A DNA stretch of 64,000 bases from Coprococcus sp. OM04-5BH (GCF_003482105.1 NZ_QULM01000001.1:558001-622000), one strand, 5' to 3'; shown: positions 16,344 to 25,150, numbered from the stretch's first letter. The notes: a model not told the origin generated them from the sequence alone. Numbers and translations: made by a program.

Positions 16344-17606
16344 TCAGCCGCAGTACTTTGAATAATTTTCAAGGGTACGTTTTGCTGAATTTCTCATAAG
16401 TTCAACCAGACTTTCGGGTTCTATGGCAATGCATGATCTGCCGTATCTCCTCAGATAATTGGCGAAGTCCGCTATGCCGCTTATGGTATCCTCATAGATC
16501 AGATGATCGCCCTCTGCTTTTAAGGAGGCGGTTTTAGGGCGGTTTGAGATAACTCGCTCAAGCTTGCTTCTTATCTGGTTTATATTGTCAAATCGAACCA
16601 GAACATGCTCCGGCTTATCCAGTGATATGGAGAACATGGTGCTTATGATCCTTGTAAAAAATTCATTGTGGTAGATGCTGTTGGCTTGATCCAGCACGGA
16701 TATCTCCATAATAGAGCTGCAGTTTATTATGGTTTTCGTTCCGTCAAGAGTCTCACCCAGGAGATAAAGAATATCCTTATCTACGGAGTACATGACATTT
16801 CCCACATTGAAATCAACGGTTTTTGTATTGTTGTTTTTGATTTTATATGTAATGTGGAGAGCTTTTGTCTCATACGGATACGACTCGAGCCTTTTCAGTA
16901 ATTCGTCAAGCTTTGCTGAGGTGAGGAAGCTTTTGTTGTATACCACATAGTTGTCATTTGCCCGGAAATCATTTTCCACATCATTAAACAGTGCAAGGAC
17001 CAGCTTGCTTCTTATATCTGCAAGTATGGACTGAAAATGATGTCCCGGTCCGTACAGGTCGATGCTGTTTAAGATATCTATGGCGTCATCATTTGTAAGG
17101 GTAAGCTGTATAGGTGAGAATTCTGAAACACAGTAGACTCCCGGTGCTGACTCAGTTATAAGGTGTTCCTTCATAAGTACCTCAAGGTCTGTTGCAAGGG
17201 TCTTGCTGTCGCCTGTAACCGCAGGTGTGCCGGACTCATTCTGACCGGCTTTAGATCTAAGATCTATAAGCTTGTCGGTGCTGTAGTACATGGACAGCTC
17301 TTTGGCAAGCTGTCTTTTTGTCATGCCGCTGCTTTTCTGCAGTATCAGCGTTATATACAGCCTGCGGATGGTTTCCTTTCCTGAGGCAACGTAGTAGCTG
17401 CCCGGTGCGGATTCCTTGTCAAGAAAATATCCCTTAAGTGCTTTCTTTCCTTTGATCTTATAGCCCTGATTTATCAATGCCTTTATGTCTGCCTGCATTG
17501 ATCGTTCCTTTATATGATATTTGCCCTGGAGAAATTCGTATGTACAGAAATCCATTTTGTGAAGATCTTCAAGGATATTCTGACGTCTGGTCTCTACTGT
17601 GCCCAT
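16344..17606 (-). CDS. WYL-domain transcriptional regulator (first of pair)
   Basis: 420-residue protein with an N-terminal helix-turn-helix (FLQGKYHIKERSMQADIKALINQGYKI), a second helical segment with AKELSMYYSTDKLIDLRS, a divergent WYL core, and a WCX-like end (ADFANYLRRYGRSCIAIEPESLVELM) clearly homologous to the end of its neighbour. Two adjacent WYL proteins of unequal length suggest a hetero-oligomer, as for PafB/PafC, though that is inference. Its promoter abuts the promoter of the YhaO-like gene, so control of that pair is likely. Confidence 0.78.
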   Translation of the reverse strand: MGTVETRRQNILEDLHKMDFCTYEFLQGKYHIKERSMQADIKALINQGYKIKGKKALKGYFLDKESAPGSYYVASGKETIRRLYITLILQKSSGMTKRQLAKELSMYYSTDKLIDLRSKAGQNESGTPAVTGDSKTLATDLEVLMKEHLITESAPGVYCVSEFSPIQLTLTNDDAIDILNSIDLYGPGHHFQSILADIRSKLVLALFNDVENDFRANDNYVVYNKSFLTSAKLDELLKRLESYPYETKALHITYKIKNNNTKTVDFNVGNVMYSVDKDILYLLGETLDGTKTIINCSSIMEISVLDQANSIYHNEFFTRIISTMFSISLDKPEHVLVRFDNINQIRSKLERVISNRPKTASLKAEGDHLIYEDTISGIADFANYLRRYGRSCIAIEPESLVELMRNSAKRTLENYSKYCG

Positions 17607-17639
17607 TGATACTGCCCCCTATATTTGTTGCTATGAAAT

Positions 17640-17668
17640 AGTATAGCATTGATGTGAAATAATGGCAA
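17640..17668 (-). promoter_or_regulatory. promoter of the WYL regulator pair
   Basis: On the minus strand TTGCCA, 17-bp spacer, TATACT. Its -35 box ends at 17668, directly against the -35 box of the divergent promoter. Confidence 0.7.
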
Positions 17669-17697
17669 TTGCAACAATGTAGAGGGTGAGGTATAAT
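17669..17697 (+). promoter_or_regulatory. promoter of the YhaO/YhaN-like operon
   Basis: TTGCAA, 17-bp spacer, TATAAT, starting at the base after the minus-strand -35 box. The junction forms a short dyad around AATT. A 105-base leader with a GTGTC/GACAC hairpin follows. Confidence 0.7.
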
Positions 17698-17802
17698 ATA
17701 AAGATGTTTAGGAAAACACAAGTTATGATAGTGTCAAATGACACATGAAAAAGGAGAGCACGTCATCACCTCGTGAGCCGTGCCAATAGATGAGGATAGG
17801 TT

Positions 17803-18855
17803 ATGAGATTTGTACACATATCAGATTCGAATATAGGATTATACGATGAGAGGGCGACTGAGACTGAGAAGTATTATCAGGACAGGGCAAATGCAGCATT
17901 CAGGTCATTGCTTGATGTTATAAATGAACGTCAGGTTGACCTTTTGCTTGTGGCAGGAAACCTGTTCGGGCATGTGCCATCCAAGAAGGAGCTTGACTGG
18001 CTTGACACACAGCTTATGGCACTTAAGAATACAAGAACCATAATGGTAGCAGGCTCTAAGGATTACATGGATGAGAATTCCCCGGCTGCCACATATATGT
18101 TCCGGTCAAATACAGCAATTCTTCCGGCAGGAGAGATGAGTAATGCATATCTTGAGGATATAAATACCTGTGTTACGGGTATGAGCTACAGCAGTGAAAG
18201 CTGTGTTTCAGATATACTTTCGTCCATGAAACCGCAACATCAGGGAGTTATCAACATACTTCTTGCACACGGGGGGGATTCCAACCATATGCCTATAGAC
18301 TACAAGAAGCTGGCGGGGGCTGGATTTGATTACGTTGCCCTTGGCTATATGCACAAGAGCCGTCACATGATAAAGAATAAGATGGCATATTCAGGTGCCC
18401 TCGTGCCTTGGGATCACACAGAAAATCATAAGCATGGATATATATACGGCGAAGCGGATGAGACGGGAGTCAGGATAGGTTTTCAGACTGTACACTCTGT
18501 GGATTTTGTAAATGTTGTTGTGCCGGTTAAGGCAAATTACGGCGGTGAGGCTGTCGTGGAGTTCCTTGACGAGCGTCTTTCGGAGTTTGGAACAGAAGGC
18601 ATCTACAGGATAGAGCTTCAGGGGGAGACAATGGAGAATCCTTCACCGGATTATTCACAGTTGAAGGCGAAGTATCACATCAGTGAGATCGTTGACAGGA
18701 CAATGCCGGAGTATGACCTGACTAAGCTTTATACGGATAACAGTAGCAATCTATTGGGCAGATATATAGAGAGCTTTAACAAGAACAAGGACAGCATTGC
18801 GGGAAAAGCATTGGTGTATGGTGTAGAAGCATTGATTTCAACTGGAGAAAAATAA
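17803..18855 (+). CDS. YhaO/SbcD-like protein with degenerate phosphoesterase motifs
   Basis: 350-residue protein with the layout of an Mre11/SbcD/YhaO calcineurin-like phosphoesterase, but most metal ligands are replaced. DxH reads D8-S-N10. GDxxD reads G52-N53-L-F-G56. GNHD reads G84-S85-K86-D87. GHxH reads G181-Y182-M-H184. The isolated motif IV histidine H156 remains. The hydrophobic frame around each motif is preserved (ISDSNIG, LLLVAGNLFG, YVALGYMHKS), so homology is clear while nuclease activity is doubtful. GAGGATAGG precedes the ATG. The stop codon is immediately followed by the ATG of the YhaN-like partner, implying translational coupling and a stable complex. Confidence 0.82.
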   Translation: MRFVHISDSNIGLYDERATETEKYYQDRANAAFRSLLDVINERQVDLLLVAGNLFGHVPSKKELDWLDTQLMALKNTRTIMVAGSKDYMDENSPAATYMFRSNTAILPAGEMSNAYLEDINTCVTGMSYSSESCVSDILSSMKPQHQGVINILLAHGGDSNHMPIDYKKLAGAGFDYVALGYMHKSRHMIKNKMAYSGALVPWDHTENHKHGYIYGEADETGVRIGFQTVHSVDFVNVVVPVKANYGGEAVVEFLDERLSEFGTEGIYRIELQGETMENPSPDYSQLKAKYHISEIVDRTMPEYDLTKLYTDNSSNLLGRYIESFNKNKDSIAGKALVYGVEALISTGEK

Positions 18856-20517
18856 ATGTATATAAATAAATTATCGCTTAAACAATTTGGCAAATTTAAT
18901 AATAAGGACATTCAACTTGAGACAGGAATCAACCTTGTAAAGTGTGCGGATGAAGAAGAAGTGGATACACTTATGGATTTCACTACCGGCATACTATACG
19001 GCATAGGTAAGAAACGTGGATTTGCAGAAAGTCCGGAAGCATACAGAAGATACAGCAGGGACGGATATGCCGAGCCGGCAGGAAAGGCGTATGTAACTAC
19101 AGACGGAGAAAAGTATCTGATCGAAAGAGAATTTGCAAGGAATAACAAGAGCGCAAGTGTTGTATCTGCCAAGAATGGTATAGAAACAGCTCTTAAGTAT
19201 CCTAATTCCTTTAAGGGAATATTATTTGATACAGACAGAAACAGTTTCAGAGAGCTCAAGAATATAGATCTGGATGCTGCCCCGGAAAGTGGTGCCGGAT
19301 TGGCAGACTATGCAGACAGGATCTCAAAGAGTGCAGGTGCCTGCATACGTGCGGACAAGGCGGTGGACAGCCTTAAGGAACAGAGACAGGATTTTGATAA
19401 CAGCAGTATGGCTGTTGAAATTAAAAAGCTCCAGGCGGAGATGAACAGTTATGGAGATGTGGAGTATGATCTTGAATCTGTGAGAAACGATAGGATAAAT
19501 GAGCTTCAGTCATACAACATGGAGATTGCCAGATTAAAGAGAGAAGCAAGAAATCTGGTGAATGAGAAGAATGCGGTCATACCTGATGAGGATGATGACA
19601 GGGAGAGAGAAAGAATATTCCTGGAAGTTGAAGCTATACCTGATGAGACTTCCGAAAAGGAAAAGCTTCAGAATAATCCCTTTGTAATAATCGGTGCAGG
19701 TGTTGCGGTTGTTGCTATAGTAACATTGTTTTCAATAATACTGGGCTTCCAGAACAGCATAAGACAATTGTTCGTTATATGCAGTATCGTGTTTGTGGCG
19801 GTTACGATCATCGACGGCATGGTGAGAAAGGGCTTCTTTGAGGGAGCGGATACTCCCGATGAGGAAGACTTTGAGAAGGTGGTTTACGAGCTTGGAAGAA
19901 CCACTGAGTCCCGTACTGTGAGGATAGAAATAGACAAGAAATTCCAGGATGATCACGATGACAAGATTGCAGAGCTTAAAGAGGCAGAGGCGGTGCTTGT
20001 TAAGAAGAGAGACGAATATAACGAGCTTAAGACCAGAAGGGATGAGCTTTTAAAGAAGTATCAGGAATATGATACAGAAAAGAAGGCGATAGACCAGGCT
20101 ATAGAGAAGATAACAGCAATTTCTTCTTCTATTGAGAGGGAGGTATCGGCTAAGATACATGCCGACATGTCGACAATATTAAGCAGACTTTCCGGTGGCA
20201 GCCTGAGAGATATATATTTTACAGGAAGATACGCTAAAGAAGATTCCACAGGAACTGTAGGAAATGCCTGTGCTATGGCAGACGGGGCTCTTGTGGTTGA
20301 CGGAGGCGGCGTTGTTAAGGATTACGACAGGCTTAACAACAAGGACAAGCTTATGGTGTGCATGGCAGTAAAGATTGCCTGCTCCGGTGCAGTGATAAAG
20401 GAGAAAATGCCGGTTGTCATTGCAGACAGGGGAGACAGATTCGGAACACCATTTGTAGACTCCTTGCTGGAGCTGCTCCTTGAGAAAGAAGAACAGGTTA
20501 TATACTATGGTTATTAG
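18856..20517 (+). CDS. YhaN/SbcC-like coiled-coil membrane protein lacking Walker A
   Basis: 553-residue homologue of the YhaN/SbcC ATPases. The N-terminal strand aligns without gaps to the family up to ILYG, but the P-loop GxNxxGKST is replaced by CADEEEVDT (residues 30-38), with V36 in place of the lysine. Two coiled-coil stretches (about 160-250 and 330-440) flank two hydrophobic segments (about 275-325), as in membrane-attached YhaN proteins. The C-terminal signature and Walker B regions are also altered (LNNKDKLMVCMAVKIA, VVIADRGDRFG). ATP hydrolysis is therefore unlikely. Zero-base junction with the upstream partner; nth follows after 59 bp. Confidence 0.8.
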   Translation: MYINKLSLKQFGKFNNKDIQLETGINLVKCADEEEVDTLMDFTTGILYGIGKKRGFAESPEAYRRYSRDGYAEPAGKAYVTTDGEKYLIEREFARNNKSASVVSAKNGIETALKYPNSFKGILFDTDRNSFRELKNIDLDAAPESGAGLADYADRISKSAGACIRADKAVDSLKEQRQDFDNSSMAVEIKKLQAEMNSYGDVEYDLESVRNDRINELQSYNMEIARLKREARNLVNEKNAVIPDEDDDRERERIFLEVEAIPDETSEKEKLQNNPFVIIGAGVAVVAIVTLFSIILGFQNSIRQLFVICSIVFVAVTIIDGMVRKGFFEGADTPDEEDFEKVVYELGRTTESRTVRIEIDKKFQDDHDDKIAELKEAEAVLVKKRDEYNELKTRRDELLKKYQEYDTEKKAIDQAIEKITAISSSIEREVSAKIHADMSTILSRLSGGSLRDIYFTGRYAKEDSTGTVGNACAMADGALVVDGGGVVKDYDRLNNKDKLMVCMAVKIACSGAVIKEKMPVVIADRGDRFGTPFVDSLLELLLEKEEQVIYYGY

Positions 20518-20523
20518 GAGGCA

Positions 20524-20558
20524 CCCATGCATCGTAGATGCATATTAAATGGTGCAAT
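20524..20558 (+). other. intergenic hairpin
   Basis: GCACC pairs with GGTGC enclosing ATGCATC/GATGCAT. It lies between the YhaN-like gene and nth with no T-run, so it is perhaps an mRNA processing or stability element. Confidence 0.4.
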
Positions 20559-20576
20559 CCTTTAAGAGGTTGAGAA

Positions 20577-21212
20577 ATGACAAAAAAGCAGAGGGCTTTG
20601 GAGATAATAAAGAGGTTAAAAGCGGAATATCCTGATGCAGGCTGTACCCTTGATTACGAGGACGCCTGGAAACTGCTGGTGAGCGTAAGGCTTGCAGCCC
20701 AGTGCACAGACGAAAGGGTAAATAAGATCGTGCCTGCACTCTATGAGAAGTATCCTGATGTCAGTTCCCTGGCGGAGGCACCTGTGGAAGAAATCGAGAA
20801 GATAGTTAAGCCCTGTGGGCTTGGTGCCAGCAAGGCAAGGGATATAAGTGCATGTATGAAGATGCTGCGTGACCGGTATGACTGTCATGTGCCGGATACA
20901 ATGGAGGAGCTTCTTAAGCTTCCGGGGGTCGGAAGAAAGAGTGCCAACCTTATAATGGGGGATGTATATGGTAAGCCTGCCATAGTGACAGATACTCATT
21001 GCATAAGGCTGTGCAACCGGATGGGACTGGTGGATAATATCAAAGAGCCTAAGAAGGTTGAGATGGCACTCTGGAAGATAATACCGCCGGAGGAGGGCAG
21101 TGATCTCTGCCACCGTCTGGTATACCACGGCAGAGCCGTGTGCACTGCCCGGACAAAACCTTATTGTGACAGATGCTGCCTTTCGGATGTATGCAAGAAA
21201 AACGGAATTTAA
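20577..21212 (+). CDS. nth: endonuclease III
   Basis: 211-residue DNA glycosylase/AP lyase that removes oxidised pyrimidines in base-excision repair. Seen: the helix-hairpin-helix LPGVGRKSANLI with the catalytic lysine, the TDTH segment with the catalytic aspartate, and four C-terminal cysteines for the [4Fe-4S] cluster. The cysteine spacing reads C-x7-C-x2-C-x5-C, one residue longer in the first interval than the usual x6. It follows the YhaN-like gene by 59 bp and ends at an intrinsic terminator. Confidence 0.93.
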   Translation: MTKKQRALEIIKRLKAEYPDAGCTLDYEDAWKLLVSVRLAAQCTDERVNKIVPALYEKYPDVSSLAEAPVEEIEKIVKPCGLGASKARDISACMKMLRDRYDCHVPDTMEELLKLPGVGRKSANLIMGDVYGKPAIVTDTHCIRLCNRMGLVDNIKEPKKVEMALWKIIPPEEGSDLCHRLVYHGRAVCTARTKPYCDRCCLSDVCKKNGI

Positions 21213-21252
21213 AAAACGCCTTCAATCCTTTTAACGGAATGAGGGCGTTTTT
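21213..21252 (+). terminator. terminator after nth
   Basis: AAAACGCC pairs with GGCGTTTT with partly paired inner arms, followed by TTTGATTTTT. It may also serve the convergent prs gene. Confidence 0.75.
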
Positions 21253-21274
21253 GATTTTTACATAAAAATAAGAT

Positions 21275-22471
21275 TTAATACTCGTAATTATCTGAAATAG
21301 TATGGCGGGTTTTGTACTCCGCAATACGTGCATTTATTCTCTCAGACGGATCAAGAAGATCTGAAAGAGAAGCGTCATGGTTAAGGTGGTCAATAATAAG
21401 AGCAATGTACTTGCTCATATCTGCTGACTCATACCATTTCTTCTCGAAAAGCTCAGGAAGCTGGTAAGTAAGGTTAGTTGTGATAACCTTGTCAATGAGA
21501 CCCTCCTCATAGCACTTGTCAAATACCTCAAGTCCCTTGGTAAACAGACCAAAGGTGGCAACGGCAAATACACGTCTTGCCTTTCTCTCCTTAAGCTGTC
21601 TTGCAACATCAATCATGCTTTCGCCTGAAGCGATCATGTCATCTATAATAACTACGTCCTTACCTTCAACAGAGTCACCCAGGAACTCATGGGCAACAAT
21701 AGGGTTTCTGCCATCTACGACCTTAGTGTAGTCTCTTCTCTTGTAGAACATACCTACGTCAACACCTAAGAGGTTTGCAAAGTAGATAGCTCTGTGCATA
21801 GCTCCCTCATCAGGTGAAATAACCATCATATGATCGTTGTCTATCTCCAGATCAGGAGTTGTTCTTAAGAGGGTCTTGATAAACTGGTAGGTTGGCTTTA
21901 CGTTCTCAAAGCCTGATCTAGGAATGGCATTGACTACTCGTGGATCGTGGGCATCAAAGGTGATGATGTTGTCAACACCGTACTGCTTAAGCTCCTGAAG
22001 CATTACTGCACAGTCGAGGGATTCTCTTGAAGACCTTTTGTGCTGGCGGCTCTCGTAAAGGAATGGCATGATAACTGTGATCTTTCTAGGCTTGTCAGTC
22101 ATGGCAGAAAGTATTCTCTTGAGGTCGGCATAGTGATCATCAGGAGACATTCTCTGGGGCTGACCTGCCATCTGGTATGTGCAGCTATAATTACCTACAT
22201 CTACCATAACGTAGATATCTTTTCCTCTGACAGATTCATTTATAACACCCTTGGCTTCGCCTGAACCAAATCTTGGACATGCAGTGTCAATAAGATAGGT
22301 ATCTTTCTCGTAGCCATGAAATACTATAGTGGATTTGTTTTCGTTCTTTCTGTTTGCTCTCCACTTGACCAGATAATGGTCAACTTTTTCACCAAGCTTT
22401 GTGCAGCTCTTGTGTGCTACAATTCCAAGACTTCCCACAGGTATGGTTTCTAATTTGCTGTCGTCTGGCAT
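21275..22471 (-). CDS. prs: ribose-phosphate pyrophosphokinase (long form)
   Basis: Makes PRPP from ribose 5-phosphate and ATP for nucleotide, histidine and tryptophan synthesis. The PRPP-binding loop VVIIDDMIASGESM and the RQHKRSSRESL segment are clear. At 398 residues it is about 80 longer than the common 315-residue enzyme, mainly through insertions in the N-terminal half and a C-terminal tail. This long variant is not rare in Clostridia. CGGAGG precedes the ATG. Last gene of the dnaD-dnaI-prs run (43 bp after dnaI). Confidence 0.88.
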   Translation of the reverse strand: MPDDSKLETIPVGSLGIVAHKSCTKLGEKVDHYLVKWRANRKNENKSTIVFHGYEKDTYLIDTACPRFGSGEAKGVINESVRGKDIYVMVDVGNYSCTYQMAGQPQRMSPDDHYADLKRILSAMTDKPRKITVIMPFLYESRQHKRSSRESLDCAVMLQELKQYGVDNIITFDAHDPRVVNAIPRSGFENVKPTYQFIKTLLRTTPDLEIDNDHMMVISPDEGAMHRAIYFANLLGVDVGMFYKRRDYTKVVDGRNPIVAHEFLGDSVEGKDVVIIDDMIASGESMIDVARQLKERKARRVFAVATFGLFTKGLEVFDKCYEEGLIDKVITTNLTYQLPELFEKKWYESADMSKYIALIIDHLNHDASLSDLLDPSERINARIAEYKTRHTISDNYEY

Positions 22472-22514
22472 GATATAATCCTCCGTATTATGAATTTACT
22501 GGTTTGATATAAGA

Positions 22515-23510
22515 CTACACAAGCTTTTTTCTCTTGATGTGTCTGATATCATCTCCATAGAGATTGAATACTGAAAAGCTGTCTACAATCCTGGACAGGA
22601 TCCTGTCAGTGTATCTTTCCTGCATCTGCCGTATGGTCAGATTGGTAGATATCATTGTTGACAGACCTTTGTTGTATCTGTTTTTTATTATTTCAAATAA
22701 CTGGGACTGGACAAATGAGTTGGTGCATTCAGTGCCCAGGTCGTCAATTATTAAGAAATCGCAGTTGAAAATATAATTATATCTGTCTCTGTTCTCAGAA
22801 CTCCGGTTATTATTTATAATCACTTCTGAGAGGGTATTGTCAAATAATTCTATTGATGACAGGTAAAGAACCGTATAGCCTTTATCCAAGAGAGCCTTCG
22901 CCATGCAGTTTGACAGGAAGGTTTTTCCCGTACCTGTATTGCCGTATATCAGGATGCCGTTCTTACGCGTGTCAAAGTTATCCACAATACTCTTACATTT
23001 TTTAAGAATATTGGCTGCATTTTCGTATGGGGTGTTGGAATGAATGCCATCACCCTCATTACTATAATATCCCAGAGAGAATGTGTCAAAGTTTTCTTTA
23101 GATAAAATTTTACCGATAGTGGATTGTTCGTACTGTTCGTTGATGATTTTTTGTCTCATACAGGAACATGGATGGTTGTCAACATAGCCTGTATCACGAC
23201 ACAGCTTGCATTCATATATAGGATCAAGATAGTCCTCTGCAAAAGCCGAATTTTTTAAAAGGACCTTCTTTTCCGCCAACAGCTCCTTGTTGTGACGATG
23301 TACATCGTCTTTATCCGAGTCGGAGCTGCTCTTTGAGAGTATACGCTTCCTGGCAAGGGAAAGGCTTGATGAAGCAATCTCTTCATCTATCTCCCTGATT
23401 CTTGGGATGGCGGCATATACCTCTGACCTACGGCGGTCTGTTTCGTTCATATTGTCGATCCTCTTCCTCTGGTAGTAGGAGAGAATATTGTCATAATTTA
23501 CGTTCTTCAA
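22515..23510 (-). CDS. dnaI: DnaI/DnaC-like helicase loader ATPase
   Basis: 331-residue AAA+ ATPase. Walker A is ILIYGNTGTGKTFLSN, Walker B is FLIIDDLG, followed by a sensor segment with STNLT. N-terminal to the ATPase lies a zinc-binding cluster CKLCRDTGY...CSC like that of Bacillus DnaI. The protein loads the replicative helicase during initiation and restart. It follows dnaD, its usual functional partner, by 102 bp. Confidence 0.88.
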   Translation of the reverse strand: MKNVNYDNILSYYQRKRIDNMNETDRRRSEVYAAIPRIREIDEEIASSSLSLARKRILSKSSSDSDKDDVHRHNKELLAEKKVLLKNSAFAEDYLDPIYECKLCRDTGYVDNHPCSCMRQKIINEQYEQSTIGKILSKENFDTFSLGYYSNEGDGIHSNTPYENAANILKKCKSIVDNFDTRKNGILIYGNTGTGKTFLSNCMAKALLDKGYTVLYLSSIELFDNTLSEVIINNNRSSENRDRYNYIFNCDFLIIDDLGTECTNSFVQSQLFEIIKNRYNKGLSTMISTNLTIRQMQERYTDRILSRIVDSFSVFNLYGDDIRHIKRKKLV

Positions 23511-23612
23511 AATAAATCCCCGATCCTGTAAAATGTGAGTTTATCTCATCTATGCCTGCTAAACATATTTTCGTATGCACATCATATATGTTCTATGCCT
23601 GTTTAATATACT

Positions 23613-24839
23613 TTACGAATTTACTTCCTTAAGGAAAAGCTCTTCAAGCTCATCAATATCATCCTTTGAAGAATCCCGCTTGGAGAATGTATTGAAGGAA
23701 TTTGCCTTGACCTTGTAGCTGTTCGTACCGTTATTAACGGTTCTTGCTTTGTGCTTTCTGTCTAACTCCTCTATATCCTTCAGTCCCTGTACACCATTCT
23801 TGTACCAGTTTCGGAGTATTCCGTCTATGTATGCGAAATTCACCGAGGTAGGATTATTAAGAACTCCGCGCTTGCAGGCTTCCTTTATTATAGTGACGTC
23901 AAAATGAAGCTCTGATTGCCATGAATCCATAAATGCTATCTCGGCAGAGCCCGGATATCGGTTCCTTATGCCCAGTTCATTAAAGACTGCCTTGTAAAGA
24001 GGATTGTGTTTTGTGGCAGCTCTTTTGGCATCGTCAAGGGTTTTGACATTCTCATTATACCAGGTAACAGCAACGTCTTCAAAGTATTGTATGCTCTTTA
24101 TACCACTGCTGACCAGGTGCTCTTCTAAAAATTGTATGATCTCTGCTGAAAAGCCTAATTGGTCATGTATGTATATCAATGATTCTATATCTCTCGATGA
24201 GAGGGTCTTCCCAAGGTATGTCTCTGTGAAGAAAAGAATGTCACTGAAGGCAGAATCCTCCTCTGCCTTGGCAGCAAGTTCAGGTGAAAAAGCTGCCTTT
24301 GCAGGAAGCTCCCTTGAAGCTGTCGTGCCGTTGCCATCAGGCGGATTTGATGATACCTGGACAGGATTTCGCGAAACCGCCATATTATTTGATGGGGCTG
24401 TCTGATCATGACCGGAAGTTGTTCCGGTGCTTGCTGAAACTGTCAGGTCGTTTACTGAGACTGCCGCTGTTTTGTCCGGCTTAGGAATGGATACAAGGAA
24501 ATCCACATCGCCGTCAAATTCAGAAGAAAGACCGGTATCCGGTTCACTTAAAGGCAGCAGGTTTATACCTGTAGGTTCTCCCGATGGGGCGTAAATAAGC
24601 TCCATAACACCCTTTGATATCCAGTACTTTATGGCACGGCATATATCCTTTTCGGTAAAATTAAAATGATCTGCTATATCTGAAACCGCCACTGGCCCCG
24701 ATGAGGACATGAGCCTCACAAGATACAGGTATATCTTTACGAAATCCCCATTGGCGTCTGTCATGTAATAGTCAATAAAAAAATTGGATATTGAGGAATA
24801 TGTTTCTCTATTTTTTGCTGAAATTGTTATATATCCCAT
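23613..24839 (-). CDS. DnaD-domain replication initiation protein
   Basis: 408-residue primosomal protein. The N-terminal about 95 residues form a winged-helix DDBH1-like domain. Next is a Ser/Thr/Pro-rich, probably disordered linker (about 110-185), then a helical DDBH2 domain ending with the family YxxxIxxxW motif (FAYIDGILRNWYKNGV). This is the DnaB/DnaD architecture of Firmicutes primosomes. It heads an operon with dnaI and prs. Three DnaA-box-like 9-mers lie 37 bp upstream of its predicted promoter. Confidence 0.85.
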   Translation of the reverse strand: MGYITISAKNRETYSSISNFFIDYYMTDANGDFVKIYLYLVRLMSSSGPVAVSDIADHFNFTEKDICRAIKYWISKGVMELIYAPSGEPTGINLLPLSEPDTGLSSEFDGDVDFLVSIPKPDKTAAVSVNDLTVSASTGTTSGHDQTAPSNNMAVSRNPVQVSSNPPDGNGTTASRELPAKAAFSPELAAKAEEDSAFSDILFFTETYLGKTLSSRDIESLIYIHDQLGFSAEIIQFLEEHLVSSGIKSIQYFEDVAVTWYNENVKTLDDAKRAATKHNPLYKAVFNELGIRNRYPGSAEIAFMDSWQSELHFDVTIIKEACKRGVLNNPTSVNFAYIDGILRNWYKNGVQGLKDIEELDRKHKARTVNNGTNSYKVKANSFNTFSKRDSSKDDIDELEELFLKEVNS

Positions 24840-24907
24840 TTTAAAAACTCCTTAAAAATACTCCTCAAATACATGATTTTGAGAGCACTTATCTCAAGTG
24901 CAAATGA

Positions 24908-24935
24908 ATTATAGCACGAGTTTTTTAAAATGCAA
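24908..24935 (-). promoter_or_regulatory. promoter of the dnaD-dnaI-prs operon
   Basis: On the minus strand TTGCAT, 16-bp spacer, TATAAT. Confidence 0.65.
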
Positions 24936-24971
24936 GCCGAACAACTGATTGGTTGGGAAAAGAGGATAGCG

Positions 24972-24998
24972 TGTGGAAAATGTTGATAATGTGGGTAA
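24972..24998 (-). promoter_or_regulatory. three abutting DnaA-box-like 9-mers
   Basis: On the minus strand, in order: TTACCCACA, TTATCAACA and TTTTCCACA without gaps. Against the consensus TTWTNCACA the third matches fully and the others miss one base each. Position: just upstream of the dnaD promoter. Confidence 0.5.
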
Positions 24999-25093
24999 GG
25001 CGTCAACATAATAAACATTGAGAAAATAAATGTCCTGATAACATTGATTCTGTGGGATTTTGTAAATTTTAGGTAAAATGTTATGTCAACACA

Positions 25094-25131
25094 AATAAAA
25101 AAGCCGGGAAAGATATTTCTCTAACCCGGCT
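25094..25131 (-). terminator. terminator after murC
   Basis: On the minus strand AGCCGGG pairs with CCCGGCT and is followed by TTTTTT. Confidence 0.85.
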
Positions 25132-25132
25132 A

Positions 25133-25150
25133 TGTGGAAAGTGTTGATAA
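25133..25150 (-). promoter_or_regulatory. second pair of DnaA-box-like 9-mers
   Basis: On the minus strand TTATCAACA followed by CTTTCCACA, differing at one base from the pair at 24972-24989. It lies between the murC stop codon and the murC terminator. Confidence 0.4.

Noticed and set aside
24840-25150. Replication origin, suggested by DnaA-box-like motifs and AT richness
   Set aside because: No dnaA or dnaN nearby and only about five boxes; a DnaA-regulated promoter is more likely.
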